Assembly (NCBI GenBank): GCA_021831785.1
Contig: JAKBMB010000029.1
Span: 23,065 to 87,064, forward strand
Source: Deltaproteobacteria bacterium
Lineage (GTDB): Bacteria > Desulfobacterota > Binatia > Binatales > Binataceae
Direction of reading: 5' to 3'
DNA length: 64,000 nucleotides
In this document: piece after piece, positions 29,080 to 38,075 of the stretch
Layout: every line of letters begins with the position of its first letter
Numbering within the stretch: position 1 is the stretch's first letter
Position numbers and translations under genes: made by a program
The notes under the pieces: model-generated
What the model was told of the DNA's origin: nothing
The model's input: the letters and a program-made list of their open reading frames with translations, nothing else
The model's database searches: none

Positions 29080-29952
29080 GTGGCGGTGCGAATGAGGCTT
29101 CCAGGCGGCGCACCGCCCTATCTGCAAGCCGCGCCACTAGCTTTGATTTTGCTTCTGTTCTTCGGCGTGCCGCTGCTGCTCGTGGTGGTGGTCAGTTTCT
29201 GGACCTTTGACCTTTACGGGTTCCATCCGGCCCTGTCGCTGGAGAACTATCGCCAACTGCTTACGGCCACCTCGACCTACAAGGTCTATTTGGCCACGGT
29301 AATGCTCGCGCTGATCGTCTGGGCGATAGCGCTTGTGCTCGCCTTCGTGGTCTCGTATTTCATGGCCTTTCACGTGCGCAGTTTCGGCTGGCAAGTAGGA
29401 CTGCTGCTGATTTGTACGGTGCCGTTTTGGACCTCGGATATCATCCGCATGATTTCCTGGATTCCACTTCTGGGGGTCCACGGAATCCTCAATCAGACGC
29501 TGCTCAAGCTCGGACTGGTGCGCGAGCCGCTCAAGTTTTTGCTGTTTTCTCCGTTCGCCGTGGTCGTCGCGTACGTTAATTTGTTCACGCTGTTCATGAT
29601 CGTGCCGATCTTCAACTCGATGGCGCGCATCGACCGCGCCCTGCTGGAGGCGGCCCGCGACAGCGGCGCTGCGGGCTGGCGGATAATCGCCGAGATCGTC
29701 GTCCCGCTGACCAAAACCGGCATCGCGCTGGGCTCGATCTTCGTGCTGACGCTGGTGATGGGGGATTTTTACGTGGTAGCCGAGATGAGCGGCGGGCAGA
29801 TGGCTTCGGTGGTGTCCGCGATGTCGAACCAGATTTCGCTGCTGCAGTATCCGCCGGCGGCCGCCAGCGCGGTAGTGCTTTTGATCATCGTCACGCTGAT
29901 GGTCGCAGGCATCCTGCGTGTGGTCGACGTGCGCAAGGAGCTGACCGGATAA
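29080..29952 (+). CDS. potB: ABC importer permease, PotB-like
   Basis: A 290-residue inner-membrane protein with six predicted helices; the first is near residues 17-39 (ALILLLFFGVPLLLVVVVSF). The cytoplasmic EAA loop that contacts the ATPase reads EAARDSGAAGWRIIAEIVVP. GTG at 29080 and ATG at 29092 are both possible starts and differ by four residues. It forms the channel with the next gene. Confidence 0.9.
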   Translation: MAVRMRLPGGAPPYLQAAPLALILLLFFGVPLLLVVVVSFWTFDLYGFHPALSLENYRQLLTATSTYKVYLATVMLALIVWAIALVLAFVVSYFMAFHVRSFGWQVGLLLICTVPFWTSDIIRMISWIPLLGVHGILNQTLLKLGLVREPLKFLLFSPFAVVVAYVNLFTLFMIVPIFNSMARIDRALLEAARDSGAAGWRIIAEIVVPLTKTGIALGSIFVLTLVMGDFYVVAEMSGGQMASVVSAMSNQISLLQYPPAAASAVVLLIIVTLMVAGILRVVDVRKELTG

Positions 29953-29978
29953 GCTGGGCAAGAAGGAGCACGGACTCG

Positions 29979-30836
29979 GTGCGAACCACGGAAAGCGGCA
30001 GCAGGCGGCCATTGAGCTTTTATATTTTGGCGGGTTTTTTCGCCGCGTTCGTAGTGTTTCTCTACGGGCCGATGCTGACCATCTACGTATTGTCGTTCCA
30101 AGGGCCGCGGGGCGGTCTGACCTTGCCGATGAACGGCGTTTCGCTGCATTGGTTTCGCGCGCTGATGGGGCCGCAGCGCACCGGCGACTTTGTCGGGCCT
30201 TTCGTGCGCTCGCTTGCTCTGGGGCTTATCGTGCTTGCGGCGACGGTGGTGGTTTCGATCATGGCCGGGCTTGCGTTTCGCCGCCGGTTTTTCGGCGCCA
30301 ACCTAATCTTCTACACGGCGGTCGCCAGTCTTATCATGCCCGGGCTGCTAATCGGGCTCGGCGTGGGCCTGATGTTTCAGATTACCGGCGCGCAGCCGGC
30401 GTGGTGGTCCTCGGCGCTGGGAGCGCAACTGACCTGGACGCTGCCCTTCGGCCTGCTGATCATGTTCGCCGTTCTAAGCCGGCTTAGCCGCTCTTACGAG
30501 GAAGCGGCGCGCGACCTCGGCGCCAGCGGCTGGCAGGTCTTCCGCCACGTCCTGGTGCCGATTTTGTCGCCGGGGATTATCGCGGTAGCGGTCTTCGCCT
30601 TTACGCTTTCCTACGACGAATTCCCGCGCACGCTGCTCACCGTCGGCAGCCAAAACACCCTGCCGCTGGAGATTTGGGCGATGACGACCAACGTCACTTC
30701 ACCTGCGTTGTACGCGGTCGGCACCGTGACCACTCTTATCTCGTTTGTTCTCATCGCGCTCGCCATCGGGCTGATTCTGTCGATCGAGCGCCGGCGCCTG
30801 CGCCGCGCCGTTATCAGCCGGGGCGCGTCCGATTGA
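29979..30836 (+). CDS. potC: ABC importer permease, PotC-like
   Basis: A 285-residue inner-membrane protein with six predicted helices and the EAA loop EEAARDLGASGWQVFRHVLV. It starts at GTG 29979 after AAGGAG. With the PotB-like protein it makes the transmembrane channel, and the LSYDEFPRTLLTVG segment is typical of PotC. It is the last gene of the importer cluster; the 245 bases that follow hold no gene that I see. Confidence 0.9.
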   Translation: MRTTESGSRRPLSFYILAGFFAAFVVFLYGPMLTIYVLSFQGPRGGLTLPMNGVSLHWFRALMGPQRTGDFVGPFVRSLALGLIVLAATVVVSIMAGLAFRRRFFGANLIFYTAVASLIMPGLLIGLGVGLMFQITGAQPAWWSSALGAQLTWTLPFGLLIMFAVLSRLSRSYEEAARDLGASGWQVFRHVLVPILSPGIIAVAVFAFTLSYDEFPRTLLTVGSQNTLPLEIWAMTTNVTSPALYAVGTVTTLISFVLIALAIGLILSIERRRLRRAVISRGASD

Positions 30837-31081
30837 GTCTTGAGCCGCAGCCGATCTTTGAGTCTTGCAAGCTACCCGCCGCGCGCGCCAATCGCCTGAA
30901 CGCGCGCGAAAGATGTTCGTTCCCGCCGTTGCGCCGCTCTCGTCAACCGCTCCGTTACCAAAAGCGCCCCATTAGCAAAACCGATCAGTTACCACGCTCT
31001 CGCTCGCGAGCCGCCACAATGCTTAAGCCTTGCCCGCGTATCGGAAACTGAATCGCCCCACAGCCGATGGAAAAATCGGGA

Positions 31082-31450
31082 CTAAACGTGCCGATCGAAG
31101 ATGAAGAGCCAGGGTTCGCCAGGGCCGGCGGGCGCGACTTCGAGCACGCGGCGTCCCGGTTCGACTTTTAGGCGCAGCTCGCCAAAGCCGGCCCGCGCCA
31201 ATGAGGCCGTCACAGCCGCAACGTCTTGCGCCTCTAGCCACAGCCCGACCATTCCTTCGCTGCCCGACGCGGGGCGAGTCGAGGCTTGAGAGCTTGTGAT
31301 GAGCCTGATGGCGGCGCCCCCGATACTCAGCACCGCCTCAACGTCGCCGTTAGTCCGGTCAAGCTTAAGTCCGAAATTGCGCTGCAAGGTGTCAACTGCG
31401 GCGCGCAGATCAGACACCGCCAAGTCGACGGCTGAAAGGCGCTTTATCAT
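31082..31450 (-). CDS. VOC/glyoxalase-fold family protein
   Basis: A 122-residue soluble protein with the beta-alpha-beta-beta-beta repeat of the vicinal oxygen chelate fold: LSAVDLAVSDLRAAVDTLQ, then VGLWLEAQDVAAVTASL and WLFIFDRH. Metal ligands are not the usual His/Glu set (Asp replaces the first His), so glyoxalase activity is doubtful. Members act as lyases, dioxygenases or binding proteins. ATG 31450 was chosen over an upstream GTG five codons earlier. Confidence 0.7.
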   Translation of the reverse strand: MIKRLSAVDLAVSDLRAAVDTLQRNFGLKLDRTNGDVEAVLSIGGAAIRLITSSQASTRPASGSEGMVGLWLEAQDVAAVTASLARAGFGELRLKVEPGRRVLEVAPAGPGEPWLFIFDRHV

Positions 31451-31489
31451 AGAAATTTCCCGCACTACCCGACAGCGCCGGCCGACGTC

Positions 31490-32230
31490 CTACGGGCCTG
31501 GGTCGTTCAAGGTCATAACGAAATTGACCATGGTCGTGCGCCCGGCCTCAACCGTCACCGGTTTCGACATGGTGCCCAAGCGCTCCTGCCACACTTCAAT
31601 TCGGTATTTACCCGGCGGCACGTCGGCGATTGTGAATCGTCCGGCGTGGTCGGTAACCGCGTAGTACGGGTTGCCCGCAACGAACCACCATCCGCTCATC
31701 CAGCTATGCTGGTCGCAGGTGACGTGCACCACCTCGGGGTGATTAAGTTTGAGGCGCAGCATCTTTTTGAAGCCGGGCTGCGCCAGGTTTACCGGCGGGT
31801 TCAGCTTCGAATAGGTGTGAACGCTATGCAGGATGCCGTCGGAGTTGATTATTTCGACCGTAGTGCCGGCGGGAAACGCCACCACGTGCGGCTCATAGCG
31901 GCATCCGTGCTGATCCACTTTGACCCCTTTAGCCTCGGCTTGCGGACGCAAGGGCGCGCCGCCGGACGCTTCGGGGATGCTCACTACCGCGTTCGCGATC
32001 CCGTGGTCCGGCCCGACGACCAGGTCCTCCTCGAAATGCGGCACGGACGCGCATACCGCGGGGTCCACGGTTATCTCCATCGCCTTGGGCTTTGGCGCTT
32101 CGCCCGCCAGCGTTACCGCGCCCGTGATCGAACCCGCAGGCGCGGCTGGCGCGGGCGGATCCGCTTGGGCCTCGGCATGTAGACAGAACAGGCCCAAGAG
32201 TGCAAGTGCGCACCCCGCCAAGTGCATCAT
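31490..32230 (-). CDS. Exported cupredoxin-like protein (methylamine-utilisation type)
   Basis: A 246-residue protein with a Sec signal peptide (LAGCALALLGLFCLHAEA). The type I copper site is visible: His135/138 in ILHSVHTY, and Cys172, His175 and Met178 in TCDQHSWMSGWW. A carboxypeptidase-regulatory-like strand pattern (GRFTIADVPPGKYRIEVW) closes the protein. Such proteins probably move electrons in the periplasm; a partner is not evident. ATG 32230 begins the signal peptide; the frame stays open upstream. Confidence 0.82.
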   Translation of the reverse strand: MMHLAGCALALLGLFCLHAEAQADPPAPAAPAGSITGAVTLAGEAPKPKAMEITVDPAVCASVPHFEEDLVVGPDHGIANAVVSIPEASGGAPLRPQAEAKGVKVDQHGCRYEPHVVAFPAGTTVEIINSDGILHSVHTYSKLNPPVNLAQPGFKKMLRLKLNHPEVVHVTCDQHSWMSGWWFVAGNPYYAVTDHAGRFTIADVPPGKYRIEVWQERLGTMSKPVTVEAGRTTMVNFVMTLNDPGP

Positions 32231-32392
32231 CAATGCCCGTCGAGTGCGGTCAAAGGGAGCCGGGGTTAAGCCGCGAGCGAGCGCTCCGGACGCGCAGCAG
32301 TTGATCCAGCGCATCTTAAAGACAAGTCTCCACGAAACAGTGCGTGCGCCGCCCCTCAAGCCGGCGGTCTGAGCGCACCCCCCCAGGTCCGC

Positions 32393-33013
32393 TCAGCCTT
32401 GTTTGCGCATGATCACGACCGTATGAACAGAAAAGCGCGCGGCTTTCTCCCGACGCTCCACCTGGACCGAGTTGTCCTGCAGCACGTCGCGCAGGCGAAG
32501 CAGGGTGGTCCACCCCAGATGCTTGGTCACCGGGTTGATCAACGCAGTGAGGCCACCGAGGAGCGAGTTTTCGCTGCGAAAGTGGTTGACAATTACGATC
32601 CGTCCGCCGGGCTTGCACACGCGGCGCATCTCGGTCATTGCCCGGCGCGGGTCGGGCACCACGCTTATTACGTGGAAGGCGCAAACTACATCGAAGCTGT
32701 CATCGGGAAAATCCAGGCTCAGCGCATTGCCCTGGACAAGCTCTATATGTCGCCAGTCGTTTTCCTTTATCTTGGCCTGCGCCTGCTCGAGCATCTCGAG
32801 CGAGCTGTCGATCGCAACGACCTTGACGTAGGGCGGATACGCACCCAAGGAGATCCCGGTGCCGACGCCGACCTCCAGCACGCGGTGGCCGGGGCGCAAA
32901 GCCAGGGACTGGATTACGTCGTGCTCGTGATCGACAAAAACTCGACCGAAAACCTGGTCATAGAGATGAGCAAAATCAGAGTAAACGCGGCTCTCGTGCG
33001 GCTCAGCCATCAA
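32393..33013 (-). CDS. SAM-dependent methyltransferase, PmtA-like (phosphatidylethanolamine N-methyltransferase family)
   Basis: A 206-residue class I methyltransferase with motif I VLEVGVGTGISL, motif II VVAIDSSLEMLEQA and motif IV FDVVCAFHVISVV. The start YDQVFGRVFVDHEHD and overall size match the Rhodobacter-type PmtA that methylates phosphatidylethanolamine to phosphatidylcholine. The neighbouring genes do not help, so a UbiE-like role on another substrate is possible. Confidence 0.72.
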   Translation of the reverse strand: MMAEPHESRVYSDFAHLYDQVFGRVFVDHEHDVIQSLALRPGHRVLEVGVGTGISLGAYPPYVKVVAIDSSLEMLEQAQAKIKENDWRHIELVQGNALSLDFPDDSFDVVCAFHVISVVPDPRRAMTEMRRVCKPGGRIVIVNHFRSENSLLGGLTALINPVTKHLGWTTLLRLRDVLQDNSVQVERREKAARFSVHTVVIMRKQG

Positions 33014-33097
33014 TCGTCTTCCTTGTGCGGAGACCGCGGGCGCACACTATCGCACTGCGCGCCCGGGCGGCGCGCCCTATCCGGACGCCAACAGGTC

Positions 33098-33298
33098 TCA
33101 TGCGGCGGCGTTGAAGCCCCTAAACTGGCGCTTGTAGCTGATTACGTCCCCCCTGCGAAAGCGCCATTGCCGGCCCTTTTTAAAGGCCGGTAGTAGGCTG
33201 CGGCGTGCCAGTTCATTAACCGCATCAGGGCTCAGGTCCAGCATCAAGGCAACTTCACGCGAATTTAAAATGACTTCGTCTTTGTCGATGGCGACCAC
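33098..33298 (-). CDS. Small helix-turn-helix (excisionase/MerR-like) DNA-binding protein
   Basis: A 66-residue protein made of little more than a winged helix (LNSREVALMLDLSPDAVNEL, then FKKGRQWRFRRGDVISY). This is the excisionase-type HTH_17 fold. No integrase or plasmid gene lies nearby, so a stand-alone regulatory role is likelier than mobile-element function. It starts at GTG 33298. Confidence 0.75.
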   Translation of the reverse strand: MVAIDKDEVILNSREVALMLDLSPDAVNELARRSLLPAFKKGRQWRFRRGDVISYKRQFRGFNAAA

Positions 33299-33650
33299 GA
33301 ACCGCCTCTCCTCTCCCCGGCTGCTGCGCGCAAAAACCGAATAGGTTTTACGCGCCCGAGGCCAATTGAAGCTCGCGCGCGTCCGGTCCGCGCGAAAGCG
33401 GCCCGCGACAGCTCGGTCGGAGACCGTGCATCAAGACCAAGGCCGATTGGCCGGGCCCGTCAGGCATCGTCCTGACGCCAGAACCCCCGCTCGCACCCGA
33501 CATACGCGACCACCTATGTCGGCTTACCGGCGGCCGGCCAAACCCGACCGCACGGATATTAAGCGTGATGAAACTGCGCCCAAGGGTCAAGCCTCGGGCC
33601 AGTTAAAGTATTAAAAGCCCGGTCTGGGCGGCCCCGAGCTTCGACCGTTC
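33299..33650. other. Intergenic stretch, no gene seen
   Basis: It separates the HTH gene from the 3' end of secD. secF would normally follow secD here; no frame resembles it. Confidence 0.5.
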
Positions 33651-35309
33651 TCAAACGCTCAAGACGGCCAATTTGCGCGCCGAGATAAGGTAATCATACC
33701 ACGCCCGGGTCACCACCACGCAGGAAAATAACCCGGTCAGGACGCCCACGCATAGCGTAACCGCAAAGCCCTTGACCGGCCCGGTGCCGAACTGGAACAA
33801 AATCAGGCCGGCCACGAAGGTGGAAATGTTCGAGTCGCGAATCGCCGACCACGCATGCTCATAGCCAAGCCGGACAGCTTCGCGCGGGGAGCGGCCGTTG
33901 CGCAGCTCCTCGCGCATGCGTTCGTTAACTAGCACGTTGGCATCGACCGACATGCCGAGGGTCAACACGATGCCGGCGATCCCGGGCAAGGTCAGCGTGG
34001 CTTGCATCGCCGCCATCATGCACAGCAGCAGTAGTATGTTCAGCGTCAGCCCGGCATCGGCGACCACTCCCGCCCGGCTGTAATAAGCGGCCATAAATAT
34101 CAGCACCATCGCCGCGCCGACCACAAAAGAAAGCTCGCCCTGATGGATAGAGTCGCGCCCGAGCGAAGGACCCACCGTGCGCTCCTCGATGATCTCGACA
34201 GGCGCAGGCAGCGCGCCTGAGCGCAGAACGATCGCCAGGTCGTGAGCCTCGTTGATCGAGAAGCGACCGGTGATTGAAACCTTGCCGCCAGGGATGCGCT
34301 CCTTGATAACCGGCGCCGAATAAACCGTTCCGTCGAGGATGATCGCCAGCCGGCGCCCCACGTTGTCGGCGGTCACGGCGTCGAAAATTCTGGCGCCCCG
34401 CTGGTCGAGGTCAACGGATACGTACGGCCCCTCCAAGCGCGAGCCGGGGCGCACGCGCGCGTCCACTACCGAGTCGCCGGTCATCAGCACGGGCGACTCG
34501 ACCAGGAAGGGCTCGCGTCCTTCCCGCCGCGGCGGCCCGTAGACGACCTCATCGCCCGGGGGCGGTCCCGTCTGCAACGCGTCCTGCACGTTATGCGAGT
34601 CGTCGACCAGCTTGAATTCGAGCACCGCAGTCTTGCCGATAAGCTCCTTGGCGCGCTCGGGATCCTGTATGCCGGGCAACTGAACGAGAATCTCGTTCTC
34701 GCCCTCGCGCGCGACCGTGGTCTCGCGCACCCCGAGTTGGTCGATACGATTGCGAATGGTTTCGAGCGCCTGGTCCATCGCGCCTCGACGAATCCGGGTT
34801 TCCTCAAGCGGGCGCAGCTTCAGCTCGAACGCAGGCCCGCTGCCCACCGCTTCAGCCGGCGCGAAGGTGAACTCGCTGAAGGACTTCTCGGCCAATTCCT
34901 GGAACGCGGTGCGTTCGGCGGCGTCCTTGAGTTGCGCCAGGACCGCGCCGGAGGGCTCGACCGAGACCTGCGCAAAAGCGAGATGGTTCAGCTTAAGCTC
35001 GCGTTTGAGGTCGTCGGCGCGCCGCGTCACCGTGCTGCGCACAGCCGCGTCGAGCTTCACTTCCAGCAGCATGTGCGTTCCGCCCTGAAGGTCGAGGCCT
35101 AACTGAATCTTGGGCGCCGGAAAGTACGCCTTCCACCACTCGGGCAGGCTTATATTCACGGTCGGCACGAGCAGCAGTACCGCCAACGCAGCCAGCGTAG
35201 CGGCCAGATAAAGCCGGGTAGCGCCCGCGCCATTGGTGAAGTGAAGGTAGAGGATTGCCCCGGCCAGGGCGAGCAAAATCAGGATCGGAGCGAAATTTTG
35301 ATTCTCCAA
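33651..35309 (-). CDS. secD: Protein-export membrane protein SecD
   Basis: A 552-residue inner-membrane protein that uses the proton gradient to finish protein export. It begins with two closely spaced hydrophobic helices (ILILLALAGAILYLHF, LAALAVLLLVP). The periplasmic P1 domain starts at LGLDLQGGTHMLLEV, with RNRIDQLGV and VQLPGIQDPERAKELIG as conserved blocks. The five-helix RND core ends in MSVDANVLVNERMREEL. Residues near 225-300 are a little longer than in E. coli. It lies downstream of yajC, as usual, but no secF follows. Confidence 0.95.
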   Translation of the reverse strand: MENQNFAPILILLALAGAILYLHFTNGAGATRLYLAATLAALAVLLLVPTVNISLPEWWKAYFPAPKIQLGLDLQGGTHMLLEVKLDAAVRSTVTRRADDLKRELKLNHLAFAQVSVEPSGAVLAQLKDAAERTAFQELAEKSFSEFTFAPAEAVGSGPAFELKLRPLEETRIRRGAMDQALETIRNRIDQLGVRETTVAREGENEILVQLPGIQDPERAKELIGKTAVLEFKLVDDSHNVQDALQTGPPPGDEVVYGPPRREGREPFLVESPVLMTGDSVVDARVRPGSRLEGPYVSVDLDQRGARIFDAVTADNVGRRLAIILDGTVYSAPVIKERIPGGKVSITGRFSINEAHDLAIVLRSGALPAPVEIIEERTVGPSLGRDSIHQGELSFVVGAAMVLIFMAAYYSRAGVVADAGLTLNILLLLCMMAAMQATLTLPGIAGIVLTLGMSVDANVLVNERMREELRNGRSPREAVRLGYEHAWSAIRDSNISTFVAGLILFQFGTGPVKGFAVTLCVGVLTGLFSCVVVTRAWYDYLISARKLAVLSV

Positions 35310-35354
35310 AGCTAAACCGGTTCCTAATCGAAGTTGGTTGGGGGCGGCGCCACC

Positions 35355-35738
35355 TTACGCCCCGCCCTTGGTATGCGCTGCTTCGTCCTTATCTTTGGCG
35401 CCTTTAGGCGTCTTGCCGTAAGCCGACAGCGAGGCGATCTGCGATCTTTCCACCCGCACTCGGACGCCCTGGGCGATTTCCAGCGTCACCAGCTTATCGC
35501 CCAGCTCGACTAGCCTACCAAGTAAGCCGCCGGTGGTCACAACCTCGTCGTTGCGTTTGAGCGCATTCAACATCTTTTGATGGTCGCGCGTCTTTTTGAC
35601 CTGGGGCCGGACCTGCACGAAGTACAGAATGCCGAAGAGCAGCACCATCGGCACAAGGTATGCCAGCACGACTTCGCTATTCTGATTTGAGATGCCCGGC
35701 GTTGCCGCCTGGGCCGATGCGATTGTTTGCCAAAACAT
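35355..35738 (-). CDS. yajC: Preprotein translocase subunit YajC
   Basis: A 127-residue single-span membrane protein. The helix is AYLVPMVLLFGILYFVQVRP, followed by the family block KKTRDHQKMLNALKRNDEVV and GGLLGRLVELGDKLVTLEI. It associates with SecDF. The Lys-rich tail is normal. It lies between tgt and secD. Confidence 0.95.
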   Translation of the reverse strand: MFWQTIASAQAATPGISNQNSEVVLAYLVPMVLLFGILYFVQVRPQVKKTRDHQKMLNALKRNDEVVTTGGLLGRLVELGDKLVTLEIAQGVRVRVERSQIASLSAYGKTPKGAKDKDEAAHTKGGA

Positions 35739-35752
35739 TTTTTTCCGTATGC

Positions 35753-36886
35753 CTATTCGCGTTCGCCCGCGCTTTCGCCCATGCGCCCGAGCCAGGCGCG
35801 CCAGAAAGCCTGGTAAGCGCCGGACGCGATAGCAGCCCGCGCTTGCGACATTAATCTACCGTAAAAAAAGAGATTGTGCTCGGTGAGCGCGCGCGCCGCA
35901 AGGATTTCGCCCGACAAATAGAGATGGCGCAGGTAGGCGCGGCTAAAACTCCGGCACGGCCGGCACGAACACGCCTCGTCCAACGGCATCGGGTCGCGCG
36001 CGTAGCGGGCCCGCTTGACCGAGATTGCTCCGCGGCAGGTAAACGCGCTGCCGTTGCGCGCGTTGCGCGTCGGCAACACGCAGTCGAACAGGTCATAACC
36101 GAGCGCAATTGCTGCCAACAAGTCCTGCGGCGTGCCGACGCCCATCAGATAGCGCGGTCGATCCTGCGGCAAAAGCTCGCCGGCGAGGGCAGCGGTGTCC
36201 AGCATCTGCGCCTTCGGTTCGCCGACCGCAAGCCCGCCCACGGCAAAGCCCTCGAACGGCAGCGCGGTGAGCTGGCGAGCGCTGAGCTTGCGCAGGTGCG
36301 GGTAAACACCGCCCTGGACGATCGCGAACATCGCCTGGCCGCAGCCGCGCTCAACCTCGAGCGAGCGCTCGGCCCATCGCGTAGTTAACTCCACCGAGCG
36401 CAAGACCTGTTCGGCGCTCGCTGGGTACGGCGCGCATTCGTCAAGCGTCATCATGATGTCTACCCCGAGCGCGCGCTGCATCGCCGCTACTCCCTCGGGC
36501 GTGAGCTCGACTTGCTTTCCGTCAATATGCGACCGCAAGAGCACTCCGTTCTCGCCAATCGAGGTTAGCTTGGCGAGGCTCAGAGTTTGATACCCGCCCG
36601 AATCAGTAAGCAGCGCGCCGCGCCAGCCCATAAACCGATGCAACCCTCCGAGTTCCCGCACCAGTTGCTCGCCGGGCCGTTGGTTTAGATGGTAAGCGTT
36701 GGCGAGAATCAAGCGGTAGCCGAGCGTCCAGAGTTCGTCAGGCGCCATCGCTTTAACGGCGCCCTTGCTGCCGACCGGCATGAAGGCGGGGGTGTCGACC
36801 GCGCCGTGGCGCGTTAACAGACGGCCTCGCCGAGCCTCGCCGTCACGCGCGACAAGCGTAAAACCGCCCTTGCCCTCCCGCTCCAT
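35753..36886 (-). CDS. tgt: tRNA-guanine transglycosylase Tgt
   Basis: A 377-residue TIM-barrel enzyme that exchanges guanine-34 for preQ1 in tRNAs with GUN anticodons. TDSGGYQ (94-100) is the substrate-binding motif, MMTLDECAPYP has an active-site Asp and GGLAVGEP recognises the base. The zinc site is CSCRPC plus a later His in YLRHLYLSGE. The first 30 residues carry an unusual EREGKGGFTLVARDGEARRG start. It lies 13 bases downstream of queA. Confidence 0.96.
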   Translation of the reverse strand: MEREGKGGFTLVARDGEARRGRLLTRHGAVDTPAFMPVGSKGAVKAMAPDELWTLGYRLILANAYHLNQRPGEQLVRELGGLHRFMGWRGALLTDSGGYQTLSLAKLTSIGENGVLLRSHIDGKQVELTPEGVAAMQRALGVDIMMTLDECAPYPASAEQVLRSVELTTRWAERSLEVERGCGQAMFAIVQGGVYPHLRKLSARQLTALPFEGFAVGGLAVGEPKAQMLDTAALAGELLPQDRPRYLMGVGTPQDLLAAIALGYDLFDCVLPTRNARNGSAFTCRGAISVKRARYARDPMPLDEACSCRPCRSFSRAYLRHLYLSGEILAARALTEHNLFFYGRLMSQARAAIASGAYQAFWRAWLGRMGESAGERE

Positions 36887-36899
36887 CGTTCGCCGCGGC

Positions 36900-37919
36900 T
36901 CAGACGGCTAGCATCGCGTCGCCGTAACTAAGAAAGCGATAACGGCGGCGAATCGCCTCACGGTAAGCCGCAAGTATCGACTCGCGCCCGCCAAAGGCCA
37001 TGACGAGCGCCAGCACCGTGCTGCGCGGCAGATGAAAGTTCGTGATCATCCCCTCGACCAGCTTGAAGCGAAAACCCGGCAAGATAAACAGGCCCGTGTT
37101 GCCCTGGGTGTGGCCGGTAATCGCGTATGACTCCAGAGCCCGCACCGTGCTGGTGCCGGTCGCGATAATGCGTCCGCCGATTCGCCGTGCATGCTCTATC
37201 GCGGCCAGTGCCGCGGCGGGAATGGTGTAGCTTTCCGCCTCCATCGAATGCCGTTCGACGGTCTCGTGCCGAATCGGGGTGAAGGTGCCCGGACCGATAT
37301 GGAGCGTCAGTCTGACCGCTCTTATTCCATGCTCGGCCAGCCGGCTCATGAGCTCTTGCGTAAAGTGCAGCCCCGCGGTGGGAGCGGCAACCGCGCCTGG
37401 ATTGGCGGCGTAAACCGTTTGATATTGATCGGCGTCGGCCGCGGCGACCGGCCGGTGGATATAGTGCGGCAAGGCCAGCTCGCCGTGCTCGGCGAGCACC
37501 TGTTCCAGGGGCTGCGAGTCGGCGCTGTTCACGACCACGCGGCCGGGCCGCGCAGCGAGCGCAACGCGCAGCCGCGCGCCGCCGTTTAGCAACAGCTCGC
37601 TGTCAGGCTTAAGCGAGCGGGCGCTGCGCGTGAGCGCGAGCCATCCGTCGGCGGGCTCGCCTATCGGGCGGACCATCAGCAGCTCCACCCGACCGCCCGA
37701 AGCCTTGCGCGCATGCACCCTGGCGGGAAGCACGCGGGTGTCGTTTAAGACCAGCACGTCCCCTTCGCGCAGATGGCGCTCAAGCTTGTGAAAATGAGAG
37801 TGCTCGACCTTCCGCGTCTCGCGGCTTACCACCAAAAGCCGCGCTCCGTCGCGTTCGGCAAGCGGCTGCTGCGCGATAAGCCCAGGTGGCAGCGGGTAGT
37901 CCAAGTCCGCCAACCGCAT
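36900..37919 (-). CDS. queA: S-adenosylmethionine:tRNA ribosyltransferase-isomerase QueA
   Basis: A 339-residue enzyme that converts preQ1 in tRNA to epoxyqueuosine. Typical blocks are DYPLPPGLIAQQPLAERDGARLL (start), VLVLNDTRVLPARV, PTAGLHFTQELM and TNFHLPRSTVLALVMAFGG near the end. ATG 37919 was chosen because MRLADLDYPLP is the family N-terminus; the frame extends upstream without similarity. With tgt it provides the queuosine-modification steps. Confidence 0.95.
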   Translation of the reverse strand: MRLADLDYPLPPGLIAQQPLAERDGARLLVVSRETRKVEHSHFHKLERHLREGDVLVLNDTRVLPARVHARKASGGRVELLMVRPIGEPADGWLALTRSARSLKPDSELLLNGGARLRVALAARPGRVVVNSADSQPLEQVLAEHGELALPHYIHRPVAAADADQYQTVYAANPGAVAAPTAGLHFTQELMSRLAEHGIRAVRLTLHIGPGTFTPIRHETVERHSMEAESYTIPAAALAAIEHARRIGGRIIATGTSTVRALESYAITGHTQGNTGLFILPGFRFKLVEGMITNFHLPRSTVLALVMAFGGRESILAAYREAIRRRYRFLSYGDAMLAV

Positions 37920-38075
37920 CAGACTAAAGCCGATTTGAGCGGGACCATCAGCGCTGCGCAACCGCGGCGGCCGCTCGCTTCTCCTCGCAAGTGATCCTCG
38001 ATGACGATCTGTGCGGCGATGACCTGTGCAACGATGCTCCCCAACGCCGGGGCGCCGCGTTTTTCCGGACGCCGC

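Noticed and set aside
33098..33298. Excisionase-like HTH gene as evidence of a prophage or integrative element
   Set aside because: No integrase, attachment-site repeat or phage gene lies within several kilobases.
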